A model generated the notes under the pieces. It was given only the letters and a program-made list of their open reading frames with translations, was not told where the DNA came from and searched no databases. The translations under genes and the position numbers were made by a program. Below, piece after piece: positions 1 through 6,188 of a stretch of 6,925 nucleotides of DNA. How positions within the stretch are numbered: position 1 is the stretch's first letter; every line of letters starts with the position of its first letter. This DNA is from Acetobacteraceae bacterium (GTDB taxonomy: Bacteria; Pseudomonadota; Alphaproteobacteria; Acetobacterales; Acetobacteraceae), in contig JASHVY010000508.1 in NCBI GenBank assembly GCA_030044345.1, positions 1-6,925 of the forward strand, in the 5' to 3' direction.

Positions 1-65
1 GAACGGCTGCCCGGCAACTTGCACCCGGCCGCGCCGCTGCTAAATTGCCCTCGGGCGGCGGCAGG

Positions 66-89
66 CGGCGGCCCGTTCCGCCGTTTTTT
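66..89 (+). terminator. Hairpin plus T run upstream of hfq
   Basis: A perfect 6-bp stem (CGGCGG at 66-71 with CCGCCG at 78-83) encloses a 6-nt loop and is followed directly by six T residues (84-89), the classic layout of a Rho-independent terminator on the plus strand. It would end a transcript entering from the left. A frame-2 stop (TAA, 41-43) lies just before it and could be the end of the upstream gene, but the few codons visible are not recognisable. If the terminator works, hfq needs its own promoter between it and the GTG at 142, and no convincing promoter boxes are visible there. It could alternatively act as a leader attenuator. Confidence 0.6.
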
Positions 90-141
90 CTTTGCCGGAG
101 CCAGTGACACAACGCCACGAACAACAAGAAGGATCTTCGCG

Positions 142-450
142 GTGGCCAATGAAAAGTCGCAGAATGTTCAGGATGTCTTCCTGAACCATGTGCGGAAGAA
201 CAAGACGCCCGTCACCATTTTTCTGGTCAACGGCGTCAAGCTCCAGGGCATCATCACCTGGTTCGACAATTTCTCCGTCCTGCTGCGGCGGGACGGACAT
301 ACCCAGCTCGTTTACAAGCATGCGATCAGCACGGTGATGCCCGGCGCACCCATTCAGCTCTTCGATGCGAGCCGCAGCGACGCCGCTTCGGGAGCGTCTC
401 CGGGTGCGGGCATGAACGCGCTGCGGGAGACCGTGACTGCCGATAGCTGA
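142..450 (+). CDS. hfq: RNA chaperone Hfq
   Basis: This encodes a 102-residue Sm-like RNA chaperone that forms a hexameric ring, helps small RNAs pair with mRNAs and affects mRNA stability in the cytoplasm. The Sm fold spans roughly residues 7-67. The Sm1 part contains VNGVKLQG (about 29-36) and FDNF (41-44), and the Sm2 part contains YKHAIS (58-63), the hallmark Hfq motif. Residues 68-102 form a short low-complexity, Ala/Ser/Gly-rich tail of the kind that varies between alphaproteobacteria. The open frame continues upstream to 19, but that extension has no Hfq homology and crosses the hairpin at 66-89. The GTG at 142 gives the expected MANEKSQN-type N terminus and has an AGAAGGA ribosome-binding site (126-132) nine bases before it. 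hflX follows 43 bp downstream, the conserved bacterial order, which suggests co-transcription. Confidence 0.96.
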   Translation: MANEKSQNVQDVFLNHVRKNKTPVTIFLVNGVKLQGIITWFDNFSVLLRRDGHTQLVYKHAISTVMPGAPIQLFDASRSDAASGASPGAGMNALRETVTADS

Positions 451-493
451 AAGCGGGCGCGCTACCCCCGCACGGGGATCCGCCCAAGGGTCG

Positions 494-1773
<1,280 letters not shown>

Positions 1774-1777
<4 letters not shown>

Positions 1778-2862
1778 TCCATTCCATTGAGGCACTTGTC
1801 GTCCGGCGCGTGGAGGAATTGAAGCCGGTTCCGGAAGATGCCACGGCGCGCTTCGGCACCACCTTCACCGACCATATGTTCCTGATGGAATATGACACGG
1901 GCGAGGGGTGGCACGATCCGCAGATCGCGCCGATGGGCGAGCTCGTTCTCAGCCCGGCGACATCGGTGCTGCATTACGGACAGGCGGTGTTCGACGGGCT
2001 CAAGGGGTTCCGCTCCGCCGATGGCGAGATCCGTCTCTTCCGCCCCGACGCGCATGCCGCGCGGCTGCGCCGCTCGGCCGAGCGGCTCGCCATCCCGCCG
2101 ATCCCCGATCCCTGGGTGGTGGAATCCTTCCTCCGCCTCGTCGATATCGATCGCCGCTGGGTGCCGGCCGGGCCGGGCACCGCGATCTATCTCCGGCCGA
2201 CGATCATTGCCGCGGAGTCGGCGATCGGGCTGCACTCCGCCTCCTCCTATCTTTATTTCCTGATCCTCTCGCCGGTCGGCGCCTATTACGCGGAAGGGTC
2301 GAACCCGGTCAGCATCCTCGCCACCGAGGAATTCGTGCGCGCGGCTCCGGGCGGGCTGGGCGAGGCGAAGACCCCCGCCAACTATGCGGCGAGCCTGCTC
2401 GCCGCCGATCATGCCATCGCGCGAGGCTTCACCCAGGTCCTCTGGCTCGATGCGATCGAGCATCGCTTCGTCGAGGAGGTGGGCACCATGAACCTGATGG
2501 TGCGCATCGGTGAGGAGGTCATCACCCCGCCGCTCGCCGGCACCATCCTGCCCGGGGTGACGCGCGATTCCGCGCTCACGCTCATGCGTTCCTGGGGGCT
2601 CACGGTGAGCGAGCAACCGCTCGCCATCGAGACGCTCATCGCAGCGGCGAAGGATGGGACGCTTGCCGAGGTCTGGGGCACGGGCACGGCAGCGGTCGTC
2701 TCTCCGGTCGGCGAGATCGGCTGGCGCGGCGAGCGCATCCGCGTCGCCGACGCGCGGCCGGGCGCCGTGACGCGCCGCCTCTATGAGGCGCTGACGGCGA
2801 TCCAGTACGGCACCGCGCCCGATCCCTTCGCCTGGACGGTGACGGTGCCGGCTTATAACTGA
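1774..2862 (+). CDS. ilvE: Branched-chain amino-acid aminotransferase
   Basis: This encodes a 362-residue fold-type IV PLP-dependent transaminase. Enzymes of this family interconvert leucine, isoleucine and valine with their 2-oxo acids, using 2-oxoglutarate/glutamate, in the cytoplasm. The length and N terminus (FTDHMFLMEY, then GWHDPQI at 45-51) fit the ~360-residue subgroup rather than the ~309-residue E. coli IlvE form. Visible motifs are HYGQAVFDGLKGFR (67-80), the PLP-lysine context GEAKTPANYAASL with K199 as the likely Schiff-base residue, FVEEVGTMNLM (232-242) with the glutamate expected near the PLP ring nitrogen, and GTGTAAVVSPV (302-312) at the phosphate end. The context usually reads GDVKxGGNYAASL, so EAKTPANY is a mild variant. 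The start overlaps hflX by ATGA. A D-amino-acid or aromatic preference cannot be ruled out from sequence alone, but the BCAT subgroup is the best fit. Confidence 0.9.
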
Positions 2863-3080
2863 AAGCCCCTTCACCCGCTTCGTTGTTCAGCCTTGGGCTC
2901 AGCCCCGGCACTGACTTCCGGGGCAAACGTTCAGGGAAACTTCGCGGAAGGCTCGGGGTCCAGGGCTCGCCGAGCAGGCGAAAGCGTGATCGCCGAAGGA
3001 AGCGGACGCATCCCGCTTTCGGTTCGCTTGCGGGCAACCTCATCCAAGGTTGGGCGGCTTCGGCCCGATGCGTTCCGGCT
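2863..3080. other. Gene-free stretch between ilvE and the hydrolase remnant
   Basis: No coding frame here resembles a known protein. The stretch holds the two stem-loops noted after ilvE (2902-2924 and 2998-3020). Two related elements in opposite orientation, GAAGCGGACGCATC around 2999-3012 and GAAGCCGGAACGCATC on the minus strand around 3082-3067, may be degenerate palindromic intergenic repeats. Transcripts from ilvE (plus) and from the minus-strand patch converge here. Confidence 0.4.
2902..2924 (+). terminator. Stem-loop after ilvE, possible terminator
   Basis: GCCCCGG (2902-2908) pairs perfectly with CCGGGGC (2918-2924) around a 9-nt loop, 40 bp past the ilvE stop. There is no T run, so an intrinsic terminator is only possible, not secure. 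A second stem, AAGCGG (3000-3005) with CCGCTT (3013-3018), extendable by a G-T and a G-C pair, lies further downstream. Confidence 0.4.
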
Positions 3081-3224
3081 TCAGGGCCTCTCCCGATATC
3101 GTGGCCCCGATATCGTGGCGATGAAGGCCCGCAGGTCAGCCAACATCAGCTCCGGTTGCTCCAGAGCGGCAAAGTGGCCGCCCGCCGACCAAGCTGGTGT
3201 GTCGCGCTTCTCTGATTCTGAGTA
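3081..3224 (-). pseudogene. C-terminal remnant of an alpha/beta hydrolase (epoxide-hydrolase-like)
   Basis: The minus strand reads 47 codons ending at TGA (3083-3081). They include the motif AWSAGGHFAALEQPELMLAD and then LRAFI. GGHFAAxEqPE followed by a DLRAFF-like helix is the C-terminal signature of epoxide hydrolases and haloalkane-dehalogenase-like alpha/beta hydrolases, with the His of GGHFA as the catalytic histidine. The N-terminal ~85% (cap domain, nucleophile Asp) is absent. Immediately upstream in the same frame stands the TAG that ends the AT-rich gene, and nothing on its far side (3939-4087) resembles hydrolase N-terminal sequence. The recognisable homology begins near 3200. The final codons contain a perfect 14-bp tandem duplication (3092-3119), which shifts the frame of the C-terminal tail. 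This is inferred to be a gene broken when the AT-rich piece arrived, with loss of the 5' part. Confidence 0.7.
3092..3119. repeat. Perfect 14-bp tandem duplication
   Basis: CCCGATATCGTGGC occurs twice head-to-tail (3092-3105 and 3106-3119). Each copy contains the palindrome CGATATCG. The unit is not a multiple of three, so within the hydrolase remnant it changes the reading frame. Confidence 0.95.
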
Positions 3225-3225
3225 C
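3219..3225 (+). repeat. 7-bp direct repeat, left copy (TGAGTAC)
   Basis: TGAGTAC at 3219-3225 recurs at 4024-4030, the two copies bracketing the AT-rich gene. It could be a target-site duplication or short att-like homology, but a 7-bp match in flanks of this size is quite possible by chance. Confidence 0.3.
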
Positions 3226-3938
3226 TAGGCACACTCGTCAATCTGCTTGGCCTCTTCGATTCGCCGTGCGAGCAGGCTGGCAAAAACGAGATATTGGATT
3301 GCCTTTTCTGATGTAAGGTCATGAGCAAGACTGTGAGTCTTTGGGTTGCGTATTCCTTGGTAAGCTCCTTTGAATATCTGCATAAATCCCTTTTGGTCAT
3401 TTCGACCTGATTCTGTAGCAATCTCGTCGAGAATTAGGACTGGGTTTTGCAAAGAGAAAACGTTCCCAACGAGCTCATCTCCATCGCCCACGCGCTTGCT
3501 TCGCGTACGAATGAAATCAAAAACGGCCGTAATTGAGTTAAGCACCGCTTCTCGAAGGTGTCCGTTTTGGAATAACTGATATGAATGCTCCATAATGACA
3601 GGGTGCAAAAGACTTTCGAAACCGATTTGGCGGGGATCCTTACTTTCGGTAAGGAGATGATCGTCTGCTCGCCTCTCCAACTCGGGTAAATCGCGATCGA
3701 CAATATCTCTATAGTCACAATCCATTCCAAATCCAATATGACGTCCAAGGTTTTCCAAATGCTCATCTGGATATCGGCGACGCCAATGGTCCCATAACTG
3801 CTGATAGTCCATCTTTAAGTATTCTTTAATGGAAGCTACCGACTGACAGTCGCCTTTTTCATAGAAAAGAAGAACATCTTTTGCTTTCCGCTCTATTGCA
3901 CGGACTAAGTTTTTTGTTGATAGATACCACTCAATCAT
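3225..3938 (-). CDS. TIGR02391 (Ymh)-type protein with HEPN-like motif
   Basis: This is a 237-residue protein of unknown cellular role. The C-terminal half (about 108-230) resembles the TIGR02391/Hypoth_Ymh family. It has an HP motif (112-113) before a helix ending in GHLREAVLNS (126-135), then VGNVFSL (157-163), SGRNDQKGF-QIFKGA (177-192) and GIRNPKTHSLAHDLT (195-209). RNPKTH gives R197-x4-H202, the spacing of the HEPN RNase active-site motif. Residues 1-105 are helical-looking and not assigned to a family. No signal peptide or membrane segment is seen, so it is probably cytoplasmic. HEPN proteins are often RNA-cleaving toxins or abortive-infection effectors; that role here is inference. The ATG at 3938 is the only usable start after an in-frame TGA (3995-3993), and its ribosome-binding site is poor. 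The gene is far more AT-rich than its neighbours (25 G/C in 60 at 3781-3840, against 51 in 60 at 2041-2100), indicating recent transfer. No partner antitoxin is visible. Confidence 0.8.
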   Translation of the reverse strand: MIEWYLSTKNLVRAIERKAKDVLLFYEKGDCQSVASIKEYLKMDYQQLWDHWRRRYPDEHLENLGRHIGFGMDCDYRDIVDRDLPELERRADDHLLTESKDPRQIGFESLLHPVIMEHSYQLFQNGHLREAVLNSITAVFDFIRTRSKRVGDGDELVGNVFSLQNPVLILDEIATESGRNDQKGFMQIFKGAYQGIRNPKTHSLAHDLTSEKAIQYLVFASLLARRIEEAKQIDECA

Positions 3939-4087
3939 TGCTACACCAGTCTTACGGAGAAGCGGAGCGATCCGCCAAAGCCTGAAGGGAAGTCATGAAA
4001 TTGATCACCAAACTAACCAGCCGTGAGTACCGGAAGCGCAGAAAGACGCGTCGGACGACCACCACAGTCGCATTCCCAAACAGGCTC
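3939..4087. other. Spacer between the Ymh gene and fghA
   Basis: These 149 bp show intermediate base composition and no recognised gene. They hold the right-hand 7-bp repeat and a small stem, GCGGA (3962-3966) with TCCGC (3971-3975), closed by a GCGA loop. An open plus-strand frame from 3995 begins MKLITKLTSREYRKRRK, but it runs antisense into the hydrolase gene and matches nothing recognised. No clear promoter for the minus-strand gene was found. Confidence 0.4.
4024..4030 (+). repeat. 7-bp direct repeat, right copy (TGAGTAC)
   Basis: This is the right-hand partner of the copy at 3219-3225. It lies between the start of the AT-rich gene and the end of the formylglutathione hydrolase gene. 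GCGCTTC at 3204-3210 and its inverse GAAGCGC at 4033-4039 sit just outside the two copies. Confidence 0.3.
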
Positions 4088-4945
4088 TCAGCCCCTGGCG
4101 GAAACGCCCAGTGCCCTCGCGTGATAGCGGAGATGATCCTCGATGAAGGTCGCGATGAAGAAATAGGAGTGGTCGTAGCCTTCCTGGCGGCGGAGGGTGA
4201 GGGGGATGGAAGCGGCCCGGCAGGCGTCTTCGAGAAACTCGGGATGGAGCTGCTCCTCAAGGAAATTGTCTGCCGTCCCCTGGTCCACCAGCAGGGAGGG
4301 CAGTCGCGCGCCATCCTCGATCAGGGCGCAGGAATCATAATGTCGCCAGGCCGCGCGGTCCGGGCCGAGATAGCCGAGCAGGGCCTTCTGGCCCCAGGGT
4401 GAGCGGATCGGCGCGGCGATCGGCGCGAAGGCCGAGACGGCGGCGAACCGGCCGGGATTGCGAAGCGCGATCGTGATCGCCCCGTGCCCGCCCATCGAAT
4501 GGCCCATGATGCCCTGCCGGCCGAAGTCCGCCGGCAGCGCTTCGGCAACCAGGGCCGGCAGCTCGTTCTCGATATAGGATCGCATGCGGTAGTTCCGCGC
4601 CCAGGGCGCGATCGTCGCATCCAGATAAAAGCCCGCACCCAGGCCGAAATCGTAGGCGCCGGCCGGATCGTCCGGCACGCCCTCGCCGCGTGGGCTGGTA
4701 TCGGGCGCGATCACCATCAGCCCGAGCCCGGCGGCGACACGCTGCGCGCCCGCCTTCACGGTGAAATTCTCCTCGGTGCAGGTGAGGCCGGAGAGGAACC
4801 ATACCACCGGCACCTTCTCGCGCTCCGCCTGCGGGGGGATGAAGACGGAGAAGCGCATATTCGTGCCCGTTTCCGTCGAGGCGTGCCGATAGACGAGCTG
4901 CGTGCCGCCGAAGCTGCGGGCGCGGCTGACCGTTTCGAGCGTCAT
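4088..4945 (-). CDS. fghA: S-formylglutathione hydrolase
   Basis: This encodes a 285-residue serine esterase of the esterase D family. It hydrolyses S-formylglutathione to formate and glutathione, the second step of glutathione-dependent formaldehyde oxidation in the cytoplasm. The alpha/beta-hydrolase triad is visible as S150 in GHSMGGHGA (148-156), D226 in DQGTADNFL (221-229) and H259 in GYDHSYFFIATFIEDH (256-271). SGLTCTEENF (52-61) is also a family hallmark. The frame stays open upstream to 5104, but that extension is low-complexity and covers the 15-bp repeats. The ATG at 4945 gives the usual family N terminus (MTLETVS...FGGTQ) and length, and has a strong purine-rich ribosome-binding site. 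The usual partner, glutathione-dependent formaldehyde dehydrogenase, is not adjacent in this window. The downstream minus-strand gene is of foreign composition and unlikely to be a functional partner. Confidence 0.95.
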   Translation of the reverse strand: MTLETVSRARSFGGTQLVYRHASTETGTNMRFSVFIPPQAEREKVPVVWFLSGLTCTEENFTVKAGAQRVAAGLGLMVIAPDTSPRGEGVPDDPAGAYDFGLGAGFYLDATIAPWARNYRMRSYIENELPALVAEALPADFGRQGIMGHSMGGHGAITIALRNPGRFAAVSAFAPIAAPIRSPWGQKALLGYLGPDRAAWRHYDSCALIEDGARLPSLLVDQGTADNFLEEQLHPEFLEDACRAASIPLTLRRQEGYDHSYFFIATFIEDHLRYHARALGVSARG

Positions 4946-4950
4946 GCGCG

Positions 4951-4962
4951 TCCTCCTCTCCT
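4951..4962 (-). promoter_or_regulatory. Strong ribosome-binding site for fghA
   Basis: On the minus strand AGGAGAGGAGGA ends five bases before the ATG at 4945, with the GGAGG core six bases away. It decides the start in favour of 4945 over the longer open frame to 5104. Confidence 0.8.
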
Positions 4963-5015
4963 TTGCGGCCAGCGCGATAGCATGGGCGAACCCAAGGGCG
5001 AAATCAGGGGCCGGC

Positions 5016-5060
5016 ATCGCGTCTCTCGATATCGCGTCGCCCGATATCGCGTCCCTGGGG
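5016..5060. repeat. 15-bp tandem array, three units
   Basis: ATCGCGTCTCTCGAT (5016-5030), ATCGCGTCGCCCGAT (5031-5045) and a partly diverged ATCGCGTCCCTGGGG (5046-5060) lie head-to-tail. The junctions create CGATATCG at 5027-5034 and 5042-5049. The CCGATATCG core matches the 14-bp tandem repeat at 3092-3119. Confidence 0.85.
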
Positions 5061-5243
5061 CCGGCAAAGATCGATTTCCGGTCAAGTGATGAAATCACCG
5101 GCATCGGGCAAGACGATGTTCGGCAATGAGATCGCCTTAATTGTCAGACATCCAGGCAAAATTTGATGTCCCGTTCCGGCGGACCGTCTGGCACGGGCCA
5201 TGCAGAGCATGATCCGCGCGGCGAGGACGGAACCGAGCCGGGT

Positions 5244-5260
5244 TTTCTTGAGTCAAGAAA
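5244..5260. promoter_or_regulatory. Perfect 17-bp dyad, likely operator
   Basis: TTTCTTGA (5244-5251), a central G (5252), then TCAAGAAA (5253-5260) form a perfect inverted repeat. It overlaps a -35-like TTGAGT (5248-5253), and TATAGA boxes follow at 5264-5269 and 5273-5278. The patch 5243-5286 is markedly AT-rich among GC-rich flanks and lies 46 bp before the ABC ATPase ATG. A homodimeric transcription factor site controlling the ABC operon is the natural reading. The regulator is not identifiable from the site. Confidence 0.6.
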
Positions 5261-5278
5261 CATTATAGATGATATAGA
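5248..5278 (+). promoter_or_regulatory. Candidate promoter of the ABC operon
   Basis: TTGAGT (5248-5253) matches four of six -35 bases. TATAGA (5273-5278) matches four of six -10 bases at a 19-bp spacing, longer than ideal; GATATA (5271-5276) gives 17 bp but a poorer box. The AT-rich context supports a promoter, but the exact boxes are uncertain. Confidence 0.4.
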
Positions 5279-5306
5279 GATAAAACGAAGGCTGTCGGTG
5301 GATCCC

Positions 5307-6188
5307 ATGGACGCATTGACGATCTCCGCCGCGGAGGCCTCCGTGGCGCTCTCGATCCGCAATCTCAGCCATGGCTTCATCGCGCCGGACGGCCGGATAC
5401 GGCCCGTGCTCGACGGATTGACGCTCGAAATCGCGGCCGGCGAAATGGTCTCCATCGTCGGGCGCAGCGGTGCCGGCAAGACCACGCTCTTCAATCTCAT
5501 CTCCGGCTTGATTTCACCGGCCGACGGCCGGATCGAGATCGGGGCCCAAAGGGAAGGTGGAGAGAGGGAAGATGGAGCCGGCTTCGTCGCCTATATGTTG
5601 CAGAAGGATCTGCTGCTGCCCTGGCGCACGGTCCTGCAAAATGCGCTGCTCGGCATTGAATTGCGCGGGGCGGTGACGGCGCGGCACCGGGCGAATGCCA
5701 CCGCCATGCTGGAACGCTATGGCCTCGGCGCGCATCTGGATGCTTACCCCGCCGCGCTCTCGGGCGGCCAGCGCCAGCGTGTCGCGCTCACCCGGACCCT
5801 GCTCATCGAGCCCTCGATCCTGCTGCTCGATGAGCCTTTCTCCGCGCTCGATTATGAAACGCGGCTGATGCTCGAGGATGACGTGATGGCGCTGCGATCG
5901 GATCGCGGCATCAACGTCATCCTTGTCACCCACGATATCGAGGAGGCGATCGCCATGGGCGATCGGGTCGTCGTGCTCGGCGGGCGGCCGGGGCGGATCG
6001 TCGAGGACATCCCGATCCGCCTCACCACCCACGGCCGGCGCGATCCCGCGAACGCCCGCGAGGCGCCGGAATTCCGCGCTTATCACCGGCGGCTCTGGGC
6101 AGCCCTGAAAGGCACGGCCGAAGCGCCCGAAACTACCAAAACGCCCGAAACTGCCAAGATGTCAGAAACGACGGTGCCCGAGATATGA
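5307..6188 (+). CDS. ABC transporter ATPase (nitrate/sulfonate/taurine type)
   Basis: This encodes a 293-residue ATP-binding subunit of an importer of the NitT/TauT class (SsuB/TauB-like), working on the cytoplasmic face with the permease that follows. Motifs: Walker A GRSGAGKTT (52-60), Q-loop Q99 in MLQKDLLLPWRTV, signature LSGGQRQR (151-158), Walker B ILLLDEP (171-177), D-loop SALD (179-182) and switch H209. All key residues are intact. The frame is open from 5163, but the ATG at 5307 fits the family N terminus and leaves the AT-rich promoter patch non-coding; its ribosome-binding site is weak (GGTGG, 5297-5301). Two oddities are an in-frame 15-bp duplication (residues 82-91, REGGE/REDGA) and a C-terminal tail of three PETxK-like hexads (273-290). 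The TGA overlaps the permease ATG. Substrate is not predictable here; thiamine-precursor importers share this architecture. Confidence 0.92.
   Translation: MDALTISAAEASVALSIRNLSHGFIAPDGRIRPVLDGLTLEIAAGEMVSIVGRSGAGKTTLFNLISGLISPADGRIEIGAQREGGEREDGAGFVAYMLQKDLLLPWRTVLQNALLGIELRGAVTARHRANATAMLERYGLGAHLDAYPAALSGGQRQRVALTRTLLIEPSILLLDEPFSALDYETRLMLEDDVMALRSDRGINVILVTHDIEEAIAMGDRVVVLGGRPGRIVEDIPIRLTTHGRRDPANAREAPEFRAYHRRLWAALKGTAEAPETTKTPETAKMSETTVPEI
5550..5577 (+). repeat. In-frame 15-bp duplication within the ATPase gene
   Basis: AGGGAAGGTGGAG (5550-5562) and AGGGAAGATGGAG (5565-5577) match at 12 of 13 bases with a 15-bp period. They encode REGGE followed by REDGA, in the loop between the strand after Walker A and the Q-loop. 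Confidence 0.75.
6124..6177 (+). repeat. 18-bp tandem repeats at the ATPase 3' end
   Basis: There are three 18-bp periods (6124-6141, 6142-6159, 6160-6177), the third diverged. They encode hexads APETTK, TPETAK and MSETTV at the C terminus, just before the stop that overlaps the permease start. Confidence 0.8.

Larger units (their letters stand above)
4963..5306. other. Divergent intergenic region between fghA and the ABC operon
   Basis: About 340 bp separate the two divergent genes. The region holds the 15-bp tandem array (5016-5060) and an AT-rich, promoter-like patch with a perfect dyad (5244-5280). Open frames cross it on both strands (up to 5104 on minus, from 5163 on plus), but neither extension resembles the protein it would lengthen, so both are treated as non-coding. 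No -35/-10 pair could be placed confidently for fghA. Confidence 0.5.

Noticed and set aside
19..141. N-terminal extension of hfq to an ATG-like start at 19
   Set aside because: It has no Hfq resemblance, spans the terminator hairpin at 66-89, and the GTG at 142 has a good ribosome-binding site and the family N terminus.
2883..3228. Two overlapping plus-strand open frames after ilvE (2883-3215 and 2893-3228)
   Set aside because: They have no recognisable motif and run antisense to the hydrolase remnant, whose minus-strand frame carries real homology.
3081..3938. Readthrough fusion of the Ymh-type protein with the hydrolase tail across the single TAG at 3225-3227
   Set aside because: The two lie in the same frame with one stop between, but nothing around the TAG suggests programmed readthrough. 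The tail alone cannot fold as a hydrolase, so coincidence of the junction is the simpler explanation.
4060..4090. Possible insertion-sequence end (CCCAAACAGGCTC reminiscent of IS5-group termini)
   Set aside because: No matching inverted end was found on the left side of the AT-rich piece, no transposase is present, and the motif runs into the fghA stop.
3995..4402. Plus-strand open frame starting MKLITKLTSREYRKRRK
   Set aside because: Three quarters of it is antisense to fghA and the start matches nothing known. A basic N-terminal DNA- or RNA-binding peptide was considered but is unsupported.
4946..5104. Longer start for fghA (53 extra residues)
   Set aside because: The extra residues are low-complexity, encode the 15-bp repeats, and a strong ribosome-binding site marks the ATG at 4945.
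5163..5306. Longer start for the ABC ATPase (48 extra residues)
   Set aside because: It would run through the AT-rich dyad/promoter patch and lacks similarity to the family, which begins near the ATG at 5307.
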